64,000 bases of DNA. It comes from Cyclobacteriaceae bacterium. GTDB taxonomy: Bacteria; Bacteroidota; Bacteroidia; Cytophagales; Cyclobacteriaceae. Both the position numbers and the translations under genes were made by a program. The notes under the pieces are model-generated. The model had not been told where the DNA came from, searched no databases, and was given only the letters and a program-made list of their open reading frames with translations. Positions 57,588-64,000 of this stretch are shown one piece after another (position 1 is the first letter of the stretch; each line of letters starts with the position of its first letter). The stretch spans positions 32,346-96,345 of the forward strand of contig JAEUUE010000124.1 in NCBI GenBank assembly GCA_016787605.1. Direction: 5' to 3'.

Positions 57588-59564
57588 TTAGTAACCGGCC
57601 AGTCTCTCGATCGCGGCCCGTAAGCGAATCTTCGGCAGAAAATTGTTCTCGAGCGTCGGTGCGAAAGGAATTGGGGTGTCCAGCCCGGCTACCCGAAGTA
57701 CGGGGGCATCGAGGTGCTCGAAAAGATGCTCACTGATCCACGCGCTGATCTCGCCACCGATGCCGCCGGTCAGTGTGTCTTCGTGAAGGATAAGCACACG
57801 GTTCGTTTTCCTCACGGTGTCGGATACGGCCTCTTTGTCCCATGGAAGCAGTGTGCGGAGGTCTAGAATGTCGGCGCTTATCTCCGGCATGGCGTCGAGG
57901 ATTTCGGCGGCCCAATGAACTCCCATACCATAGGTGATGATGGAGAGCTGTGATCCCTCCCGCGTCAGCGCCGCCTTTCCCACTTCGACCTGGTAGTAGC
58001 CATCAGGGACCTGTCCTTTGATGGACCGGTACATCAATTTGTGTTCGAAGTAGAGATAGGGATTGGGGTCATCCAATGCCGCACACAACAGTCCTTTGGC
58101 ATCGTAGGGATTGGAGGGGTAAACAATTTTCAGACCGGGTGTATGAAAAAACCAGGCTTCGTTGCTTTGCGAATGAAAAGGCCCTGCAGCCGTTCCGGCG
58201 CCAGTAGGCATGCGGACAACGACATCGGCGGCTTGGCCCCAGCGCCAATGGGTTTTGGCCAGGTTGTTGATAATCTGGTTGAATCCTTCGGTGACAAAAT
58301 CGGCGAACTGCATTTCCACCATGGCCTTCATTCCTTTGATGGAGAGGCCAAGCCCCGCCCCGACGATGGCGGATTCACAGAGAGGAGTGTTTCGAACCCG
58401 GTCCTTTCCGAATCGCTCCACAAATCCTTCGGTGATCTTGAAGACACCGCCATACTCAGCAATGTCCTGTCCCATCAGCACCAGGTTATCATGACGTTCC
58501 ATGCTCTCGCGAAGTCCATCGCTGATGGCATCAATGAATCGCTTCTCAGAAGTTTTTTCAGCCGGCGCCGTGACCTGAGGTTCATATGGGGCAAATAGAT
58601 CCTGAAGTTCGGTTTCTGCATCCGGTGCCGGGTGTGTTTCTCGGAAGGCCACCTCAAGCCCGGCTTCAATTTCCTGCTTGATTCTCTTCCGGATTGCGTC
58701 TACCGACTTCTTGTCCAGGATCTTCTCCTTAACCAGGAAGTCCTCAAAGTTTTGAACCGGATCCTTCTTCCCCCATTCTTCCATCAGCTTCTTGGGAACG
58801 TACTTGGTGCCCGAGGCCTCTTCATGACCCCGCATGCGGAAGGTCAGGCATTCGAGCAGTACCGGGCGCGGTGACTTGCGCAGTTTTTCGGCCAGGTTGC
58901 GCACGGTATCGTACACCTCAAGAATGTTGTTTCCATCGACCTGGATGCCTTCCATTCCGTAGCCGATCGCCTTGTCAATGAATTGCTTGCAGCGGAATTG
59001 CTCCTGGCTGGGCGTCGATAAACCATATCCGTTGTTCTCGACCACAAAAATTACCGGCAGGTCCCACACGGCGGCTACATTCAGCGCTTCATGGAAATCA
59101 CCTTCGCTGGTGCCTCCGTCTCCGTTGAACACCACGGTTATCTTTTTCTCTTTACGCAGTTTGGTGGCAAGTGCAATGCCGTCGGCGACGCCATTCTGGG
59201 GACCCAGGTGGGAGATCATCCCGACGATGTGATGTTCATTCGTGCCAAAATGGAAGGAACGATCGCGGCCCTTCGTATAACCCATGGCCGTCCCTTGCCA
59301 TTGCGCAAAGAGGCGATCAAACGGAAGCTTACGCCCGGTGAAAACCCCCAGGTTGCGATGCATGGGCAGAATATACTCATCGGGTTGAATGGCCTGGGTG
59401 ATTCCCACCGCGATAGCTTCCTGGCCGATGCCACTGAACCATTTGCTGATCCGGTTTTGCCGAAGGAGAATGAGCATCTTTTCTTCGATCATTCTCGGGC
59501 GAAGCAATTCCTCGTAGAGATTCAGCAGTATATCGTCGGAATATTTTTTGCGATTGAATTTCAT
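57588..59564 (-). CDS. Fused alpha/beta 2-oxoacid dehydrogenase E1 component
   Basis: 658 residues. Residues 1-330 are the E1-alpha type: FSGIGQEAIAVGI, HRNLGVFTG, and the TPP motif GDGGTSEGDFHEALNVAAVWDLPVIFVVENN. Residues 345-658 are the E1-beta type: FIDAISDGLRESMERHDNLVLMGQDIAEYGGVF, MVEMQFADFVTEGFNQIINNLAK, and HEDTLTGGIGGEISAWISEHLF. It decarboxylates a 2-oxoacid (pyruvate or branched-chain) with thiamin diphosphate and passes the acyl group to E2 lipoyl. Single-chain E1 is common in Bacteroidota. No E2 or E3 gene is nearby. Confidence 0.95.
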   Translation of the reverse strand: MKFNRKKYSDDILLNLYEELLRPRMIEEKMLILLRQNRISKWFSGIGQEAIAVGITQAIQPDEYILPMHRNLGVFTGRKLPFDRLFAQWQGTAMGYTKGRDRSFHFGTNEHHIVGMISHLGPQNGVADGIALATKLRKEKKITVVFNGDGGTSEGDFHEALNVAAVWDLPVIFVVENNGYGLSTPSQEQFRCKQFIDKAIGYGMEGIQVDGNNILEVYDTVRNLAEKLRKSPRPVLLECLTFRMRGHEEASGTKYVPKKLMEEWGKKDPVQNFEDFLVKEKILDKKSVDAIRKRIKQEIEAGLEVAFRETHPAPDAETELQDLFAPYEPQVTAPAEKTSEKRFIDAISDGLRESMERHDNLVLMGQDIAEYGGVFKITEGFVERFGKDRVRNTPLCESAIVGAGLGLSIKGMKAMVEMQFADFVTEGFNQIINNLAKTHWRWGQAADVVVRMPTGAGTAAGPFHSQSNEAWFFHTPGLKIVYPSNPYDAKGLLCAALDDPNPYLYFEHKLMYRSIKGQVPDGYYQVEVGKAALTREGSQLSIITYGMGVHWAAEILDAMPEISADILDLRTLLPWDKEAVSDTVRKTNRVLILHEDTLTGGIGGEISAWISEHLFEHLDAPVLRVAGLDTPIPFAPTLENNFLPKIRLRAAIERLAGY

Positions 59565-59580
59565 GGGATGGGTGAAAAGG

Positions 59581-59588
59581 CAAAAATA
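59581..59588 (-). promoter_or_regulatory. Predicted -7 box of E1 gene
   Basis: Minus-strand TATTTTTG (59588-59581) ends 16 nt before the ATG at 59564. A matching -33 element is not obvious. Confidence 0.45.
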
Positions 59589-59626
59589 CTCACCCCGGCG
59601 GGATAAGGGGAATTTTCGGACCTAAT

Positions 59627-60028
59627 TCAATCCATGAAACGGTCACCGACTTCCTCGGCAGGCCTTTCGCAAGCATCGCTCCGGCCAAACCACCGGTACC
59701 GGTAGCGGGCCACCACATCGTATACCTTATCCCTGATAAACGGCGGGACTATCACGAAGGCATAGAAGAGGGGCCAGCCTCCGGACAATTGCCGGGCGAT
59801 ACGAAGGGCTGCTGTCGATCGCGTGTAAGCCCGGTTGCCTTCGATCAGTACGACCGTGTCGATGCCGGGCGTCAGGTCAGGAAAGGCACGAAGTCGGTCC
59901 TGGCCCGCCGGCGATTGAAGGAAACCAAAACGGAATTTCCGGTGAGGGTCTCTTTTGATAATAAACCTGACAAAGCCCTGGCAAAGATGGCACACGCCAT
60001 CGTAGAGGATAAGGGCTGGCTCAGCCAC
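59627..60028 (-). CDS. DCC family thiol-disulfide oxidoreductase-like protein (DUF393)
   Basis: 133 residues from a GTG at 60028. The frame also has an ATG at 60076, but that would overlap the upstream gene by 56 nt, whereas the GTG overlaps by 8 and gives the family's short N-terminus. The signature is ALILYDGVCHLCQGFVRFII, with Cys13 and Cys16. Further marks are FLQSPAGQDRL, STAALRIARQLSGGWPLFY, and VARYRYRWFG. DCC proteins are thioredoxin-fold-like and of unknown function. It is last gene of the rpmH-rnpA-S41-tsaB-DUF2480 run. Confidence 0.88.
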   Translation of the reverse strand: MAEPALILYDGVCHLCQGFVRFIIKRDPHRKFRFGFLQSPAGQDRLRAFPDLTPGIDTVVLIEGNRAYTRSTAALRIARQLSGGWPLFYAFVIVPPFIRDKVYDVVARYRYRWFGRSDACERPAEEVGDRFMD

Positions 60029-60545
60029 CAGATTTCGGGCGTTTGAAGAGGGGAACTGTGCTGCACGGTTCGCCATACATGATGCTGGCTGCCACTGCGC
60101 GCAGGCGGGAAGTTACTTCCACGAAGACGGATTCGGGCACGTGGAGATCTCCGCATCCTTTAACCACCACCTTCGCATCACGATAGGAATTCCAGTCGAT
60201 CTGATTCAGACTTTCCTGGAACGCGTCGGCAACAGCGTCGGCACGATTGCCAAAGACCACCTTTCGGGCGAAGGGCTGCAAGGACACGGTAACGAGCATG
60301 TAGGCCCAGGTCGGGATAATGGCATCGGCGGAACAATGCACGGCCACCACCTTGTCGCGGTATTGCGACCAGTCGTGATTCCGCACGAACTCGCGCAAGT
60401 CTTTTTCACGAAGCATCAGCCCGCCGACCAGCAGTTGCTGGAGATCCAGCTCGGCGATACCCACCCGGGGATAATGATCCTCCAGGTTGAGCGTCACCAG
60501 GCCACTCTGGGTCACGCGATTGATGAGGGGTTGCTCCTGTTCCAT
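60021..60545 (-). CDS. DUF2480 family protein
   Basis: 174 residues from the ATG at 60545 (a TTG at 60557 is less likely). LINRVTQSGLVTLNLEDHYP, FVRNHDWSQYRDKVVAVHCSADAIIPTWAYMLV, and VKGCGDLHVPESVFVEVTSRL are the conserved blocks of this Bacteroidota family. The Cys in HCSADAIIPTWA and in GCGD are invariant in my recollection of the family. Function unknown. It lies 18 bp after tsaB and overlaps the DCC gene by 8 nt. Confidence 0.9.
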   Translation of the reverse strand: MEQEQPLINRVTQSGLVTLNLEDHYPRVGIAELDLQQLLVGGLMLREKDLREFVRNHDWSQYRDKVVAVHCSADAIIPTWAYMLVTVSLQPFARKVVFGNRADAVADAFQESLNQIDWNSYRDAKVVVKGCGDLHVPESVFVEVTSRLRAVAASIMYGEPCSTVPLFKRPKSGG

Positions 60546-60563
60546 TTTCCTATCCAACCAATT

Positions 60564-61238
60564 TCAGGCCTTTTTGGTTTTGGCCACGAATTCTTTCAGG
60601 TAAGCCGGCTCGAAAAGCCGCACATCTTCAAAGGTTCCCGATTCAAAACTACGAAAAGCCAATCGTCCCATGCGCGCTGCCCGGGGGTGCTGACCCTTCA
60701 GGAAGGTCGCATGGACATGTTGAATGACACCCTCACACTTGTCGGCGCCATTGCCCAGGAAGGTAACGGGGCTTTGCCTGAGTACTTCCTGAAAACTGTT
60801 CTCGTCAATCACCAGGGGTCGCGTAGCTTCGATGACTTCCAGGGTCGGTGTCAGCAGGCACGTATACACTTCCATGCGGCGCGCATCAATCATCGGACAA
60901 ATCAACCCATGGGAAACCGGAGGTTCGGATGAAGAAGCCAGCACGTGGAGGGAATCCAGTGCAATGAGCGGGATGTCGAGCGCATAACAGATGCCTTTCG
61001 CGGTCGAAGAGCCGATGCGCAGACCGGTGTAGGATCCGGGCCCGCCGGACACGGCGACTCCCGCCAACCGGGTTTTGTCCAGCCCCGATTCCCGGAAAAG
61101 GAAATCAATTAGTGGAGTCAACTGGGAGGCGGCCGCCTGGGGAGTGCGTATTTCACGACTGCTCACCAGTTCGCCGTGATCGTGCAAGGCGACGGAACAA
61201 ACCGGTGTGGAAGTTTCGATGCTGAGCAAGAGGGCCAT
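60564..61238 (-). CDS. tsaB: tRNA threonylcarbamoyladenosine biosynthesis protein TsaB
   Basis: 224 residues, ASKHA fold. ALLLSIETSTPVCSVALHDHG, then AGVAVSGGPGSYTGLRIGSSTAKGICYALDIPLIALDSLHVLA, and MIDARRMEVYTCLL. It partners TsaD in making t6A37 in ANN-decoding tRNAs and has no activity alone. The ATG overlaps the TGA of the S41 peptidase gene by 1 nt. Confidence 0.97.
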   Translation of the reverse strand: MALLLSIETSTPVCSVALHDHGELVSSREIRTPQAAASQLTPLIDFLFRESGLDKTRLAGVAVSGGPGSYTGLRIGSSTAKGICYALDIPLIALDSLHVLASSSEPPVSHGLICPMIDARRMEVYTCLLTPTLEVIEATRPLVIDENSFQEVLRQSPVTFLGNGADKCEGVIQHVHATFLKGQHPRAARMGRLAFRSFESGTFEDVRLFEPAYLKEFVAKTKKA

Positions 61239-62872
61239 CAGCGCGGTCGAAGAAGTTGGCGGTAGGCGTCCTCATTGGCGAGGATGCGCTTGGCTTCCAG
61301 CAAGTCTTTGTCGTGATCAAGCGAGGCTTCCACGCGGCCACGGTGGAGCGCCATGTGAAATCCGATTTCTTCCTCCAGCAAGGGCTGGATTTCATCACGG
61401 AACCGGATCAGGTAGCCGGCATGATTTTCAGCAATTTTTCCCTTCATGGTTTCCAGCGTCGTTTTCAAATCGCCGGAGTGGTGGTCTTCAGAAGCTTGCC
61501 CGAGCAGTTGGCTCACCTGCGTTTCAAGATCCGTGGTGTAAACAAATTTTCGTGTCTTCAGCCAGGAATCGAAATCCGAAAATTCTTTGTCGCTCAATGA
61601 AAAGTTGACGAAGGAGGCGGGGGCGGTGCGCTCGGCGCAATACTTGTTGGCGTACTCAAAGAGAAGTCCTGACTGCGCGAGTTGGATCAGCGCGGCTCCG
61701 TACGGGGCCCGGGCTACAAGGATATCCGGGTCTAGACCACCACCATCGTATACGGTCCGTCCGGAGGTGGTCTTGAAGGCCTGTTTGAGGGAATCGGCAA
61801 ACTTCCGGACGCTGCCGTCCTTTTGGCGATGGGCAAAGTCGAGGGCCTGGATGCACCGGCCGCTGGGAATATGGTATCGGGCCGTGGTGACTTTTACCTG
61901 GGCCTCGTAGGGCAAATGGCGGGTGGTCTGGACGAGGCCCTTCCCGTACGTCTTCTGTCCCACCAGCACGGCCCGGTCATAATCCTGCAATGCGCCCGCC
62001 ACAATCTCCGAAGCCGAAGCACTTCCTCCGTCAATCAAGACAACGAGTGGCGTTTCGAGATCAACCGGGGCGTTCAGGGTGGAGTAGGACTTGTTCCATT
62101 CCCGCACCTTCCCTTTGGTGGAAACCACTTGTTTTCCTTTCGGTATGAAAAGGTTGACGATGTTAATGGCTTCATACATGAGGCCGCCGGGGTTGTCGCG
62201 CAGGTCGAGGATAAATCGACGGGCACCCTGTTGACGGAGTGAGCCGAGGGCGGCTTCCACCTCCCGAGAGGCCCCCGGGGTAAACTCTTCCATCTTGATG
62301 TAGCCAATTTGATGGTCGAGCATCCCCTGGTAGGTGACATTGTTGATCTTGATCTGCTCGCGGGTGAGTTTGAAAGTGAGTTCCTTCCCCTGGCGGTCGA
62401 TGGTTACCGAAACTTCTGAGCCTGGATTTCCTTTCAGAAGGATGCTGGTTTCGCGCGTGGTTTTGCCCCGAACATTCTTTCCGTCTACCGCCACAATCTC
62501 ATCGCCGACCCGGATGCCCGCGCGATGCGCCGGGAAATTCTCATAGGGATGGGTGACCACATTGTGGTTGTTCAGTGTGGAAATCAAGGCGCCAATCCCC
62601 GCATATTGACCGGTGGTTTGAATGCTGAATGCCTCCCTGTCCTCTTCGGGAATAAAGTCCGTATAAGGGTCGAGGGATTCCAGCATGCCTTCAATGCCCG
62701 TTTGCACCAGGGATTTAGGGTCTACTTCATCCACGTAGTAGGCATTGATTTCACGGAACAGCGTGGTGAACAGGTCGAGGTTCTTCGCAATCTCGAAGTA
62801 GGGTTCGGCTGGCGGTGTGAAGGCGAAGAGAACAGCCGCTGCGATAAGGGCCACGCTAATCTTTCTTTTCAT
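61238..62872 (-). CDS. S41 family C-terminal processing peptidase
   Basis: 544 residues. Signal or anchor helix at 4-20. PDZ domain about 85-165 (YAGIGALISTLNNHNVV, AGIRVGDEIVAVDGKNVRGKT). Protease core 175-370 with catalytic Ser286 (DGGSASASEIVAGAL) and Lys311 (GQKTYGKGLVQT), an S/K dyad. A C-terminal helical domain of about 170 residues follows. Tsp/CtpA proteases trim or degrade periplasmic proteins. It overlaps rnpA by 17 nt. Confidence 0.96.
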   Translation of the reverse strand: MKRKISVALIAAAVLFAFTPPAEPYFEIAKNLDLFTTLFREINAYYVDEVDPKSLVQTGIEGMLESLDPYTDFIPEEDREAFSIQTTGQYAGIGALISTLNNHNVVTHPYENFPAHRAGIRVGDEIVAVDGKNVRGKTTRETSILLKGNPGSEVSVTIDRQGKELTFKLTREQIKINNVTYQGMLDHQIGYIKMEEFTPGASREVEAALGSLRQQGARRFILDLRDNPGGLMYEAINIVNLFIPKGKQVVSTKGKVREWNKSYSTLNAPVDLETPLVVLIDGGSASASEIVAGALQDYDRAVLVGQKTYGKGLVQTTRHLPYEAQVKVTTARYHIPSGRCIQALDFAHRQKDGSVRKFADSLKQAFKTTSGRTVYDGGGLDPDILVARAPYGAALIQLAQSGLLFEYANKYCAERTAPASFVNFSLSDKEFSDFDSWLKTRKFVYTTDLETQVSQLLGQASEDHHSGDLKTTLETMKGKIAENHAGYLIRFRDEIQPLLEEEIGFHMALHRGRVEASLDHDKDLLEAKRILANEDAYRQLLRPR

Positions 62873-63227
62873 AACGGTTCAATCGCTGCAAGGATGACTG
62901 GATGGCCTGGTGGATGGTGGTGGAGGGCAGAATCTCCCGGGCCGTGTAAATATACGCCAGGGAGAAGGGGGTGGATACAGTGAGCAAGGCTTTGTTGAGG
63001 CGGTAGCCTTCCCGGATCCTGCGCTTGAGGGTATTCCGGTCGGAGGCTTTGCGGAACGTTCGGGCCGGAACCGTTATCAGCACCTGGTGAGGCCGGCCGG
63101 GGCTTTCCTGGGGCTGGTAAATGACCTTCAGGGGAAAAGTGGAAAACGACCTTCCCTTCTGGAAAAGCTCCTCAATGTTCTTTTTGCGGCTGAGCCGCTC
63201 AGCTTTGGGAAAGCGAAAGGTGCCCAT
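62856..63227 (-). CDS. rnpA: Ribonuclease P protein component
   Basis: 123 residues from the ATG at 63227; the frame opens further upstream through rpmH, but MGTFRFPKAERLSRKKNIEELFQKGRSF is the family start. The RNA-binding signature is FRKASDRNTLKRRIREGYRL (R-N-x(2)-K-R-x-x-R-E form). The protein helps the RNase P RNA process tRNA 5' ends. It lies 43 bp downstream of rpmH, the conserved order. Confidence 0.95.
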   Translation of the reverse strand: MGTFRFPKAERLSRKKNIEELFQKGRSFSTFPLKVIYQPQESPGRPHQVLITVPARTFRKASDRNTLKRRIREGYRLNKALLTVSTPFSLAYIYTAREILPSTTIHQAIQSSLQRLNRYEKKD

Positions 63228-63270
63228 GGCGTAAAGATAGGCTTTAGCCGATGGGTGCGGGAACCGGGTA

Positions 63271-63432
63271 TTATTTGTGCTTGAACGACTTTTCGTCGGA
63301 AACGGTGAGTTTCTTGCGGCCCTTCTTGCGGCGGGACGCCAGCACCCTCCGGCCATTGGCCGTCGCCATACGCTCACGGAATCCGTGCTTGTTCTTTCTC
63401 TTTCGGCGGGAAGGTTGATAGGTGCGTTTCAT
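63271..63432 (-). CDS. rpmH: 50S ribosomal protein L34
   Basis: 53 residues: [22 protein letters not shown], then [31 protein letters not shown]. The core is fully conserved, and the C-terminal extension after RKKLTVSDE is usual for Bacteroidota. It is first gene of the run toward rnpA. The promoter is divergent from the rRNA promoter. Confidence 0.97.
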   Translation of the reverse strand: MKRTYQPSRRKRKNKHGFRERMATANGRRVLASRRKKGRKKLTVSDEKSFKHK

Positions 63433-63454
63433 GGTCGCTAAAAATTAAGGGCTG

Positions 63455-63485
63455 CAAAGATGGGCAGTATTTTCTGATTTACAAA
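63455..63485 (-). promoter_or_regulatory. Promoter of rpmH operon
   Basis: Minus strand: TTTG (63485-63482), exactly 19 nt, CATCTTTG (63462-63455), then CAG. One mismatch to TAnnTTTG. It shares TTTGCAG with the rRNA and rpmB promoters. Confidence 0.65.
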
Positions 63486-63540
63486 GATCCGGCGGGGGGA
63501 CCCGCTGGGTATTGAAATTAACGGATTTTGTGGGAGGGTA

Positions 63541-63571
63541 TTTGCGGAAACCGCCCCATGCATTATCTTTG
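63541..63571 (+). promoter_or_regulatory. Promoter of rRNA operon
   Basis: TTTG (63541-63544), exactly 19 nt, TATCTTTG (63564-63571), then CAG. This is a full match to the Bacteroidota sigma-A consensus and faces the 16S gene. The predicted transcript starts near 63577. Confidence 0.8.
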
Positions 63572-63896
63572 CAGTCCGTTTTTGGGTCGATAGGCCTATG
63601 TCCAGCCGGGACAGGTCTTCCAACAGCGTGATTTTAAGTCATTTGACTGCAGTACCCCGGTTTAGCAGGATTGGGGGGAGAAATCCCGAAAATCAGGCGG
63701 TCGGCGGTAAACGTTCTTTGAATACAATGAGATTGATAGCGGACCCGCTTATACTCGATAGAGGGTATGAGCGAGTTGATTCTGGGTTTGTTTTATGAGA
63801 ATAATGCAGACCCTAGACCAATGAAGCCAGAGATAAAATGAATGCAACGGATTCTGAAGCCTGCGAAGGTGGAGGGAGAAGTTGTGAAGGATTAAT
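63572..63896 (+). other. rRNA leader region, no gene seen
   Basis: About 325 nt between the promoter and 16S. No convincing reading frame. A hairpin CTTATACTC/GGGTATGAG (63748-63756 with 63763-63771, 6-nt loop) may be part of leader folding. I see no second consensus promoter and no boxA-like TGCTCTTTAACA. Half of the RNase III processing stem is presumably here, but its partner lies outside the window. Confidence 0.6.

Positions 63897-64000
<104 letters not shown>

Noticed and set aside
62856-63377. Longer rnpA starting at 63377
   Set aside because: The extra 50 codons lie antiparallel in character to nothing and run through rpmH in another frame; RnpA homology begins at 63227.

Overview
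The window is a chromosomal segment of a Bacteroidota bacterium, most likely order Cytophagales. Four lines of evidence point there. The 16S rRNA 5' end at the right edge carries the GATGAACGCTAGCGGCAGGC signature. Promoters follow the Bacteroidota pattern (TTTG or TTG, about 19 nt, TAnnTTTG). There is a type IX secretion C-terminal domain, GLPGLI and SusC/OMP-type receptors, and bacillithiol synthesis (BshC). The order DUF6452-DUF6048 | ftsY | DUF4295-rpmG-rpmB is a phylum-typical block. Gene content is dense and mostly housekeeping. I see no prophage, insertion sequence, CRISPR array or plasmid function.

Region 1 (1-16.5 kb) is rich in redox and stress genes: a truncated DJ-1/PfpI-type protein, an HxlR regulator, a second DJ-1/PfpI protein, an aldo/keto reductase, a YciI-like protein and a MarR regulator. 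Then come a PadR-FtsX permease pair, a very large VPS10/BNR-repeat exported protein and a CPBP membrane protease. A co-directional run follows: pirin, pirin, small membrane protein, nitroreductase, OsmC, and a 4Fe-4S/CDGSH protein. The marR promoter and the pirin-run promoter share a palindrome (TTGTATAnACAA) at exactly the same distance from the -7 box, so this MarR very probably controls itself and the pirin run. A tRNA-Val closes the region.

Region 2 (16.6-42 kb) has an OmpR-type two-component pair divergent from a GLPGLI protein plus outer-membrane beta-barrel pair. After it come metabolic and translation genes: GDPD, an adenosine-kinase-type PfkB kinase, an M16 peptidase, ispF, mnmD, 5-FCL, bshC, rimO, ftsY, the ribosomal proteins and murF. 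A T9SS-exported FG-GAP protein is divergent from murF. A LytS/LytTR two-component set with DUF4288 and LiaF-like genes follows.

Region 3 (42-54 kb) holds glyS, a TPP riboswitch in front of a TonB-dependent receptor (probable thiamin-compound uptake), prmC, ribD, a Tat-type exported superoxide dismutase, a 2OG-Fe(II) oxygenase followed by a chromate transporter, and two tandem TonB energy transducers.

Region 4 (54-64 kb) holds a second OsmC protein, a 900+ residue highly basic Tyr/Gly-rich repeat protein that I cannot place in a family, a fused alpha/beta 2-oxoacid dehydrogenase E1, and the run rpmH-rnpA-S41 protease-tsaB-DUF2480-DCC. A textbook promoter, a ~325 nt leader and the start of a 16S rRNA gene end the window.

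The repeat protein is the most unusual object. It is built from about twelve 17-residue GYSGN-type units and four exact-period 41-residue units. An in-frame signal-peptide-like segment lies upstream of its first ATG/GTG with no ordinary start codon.
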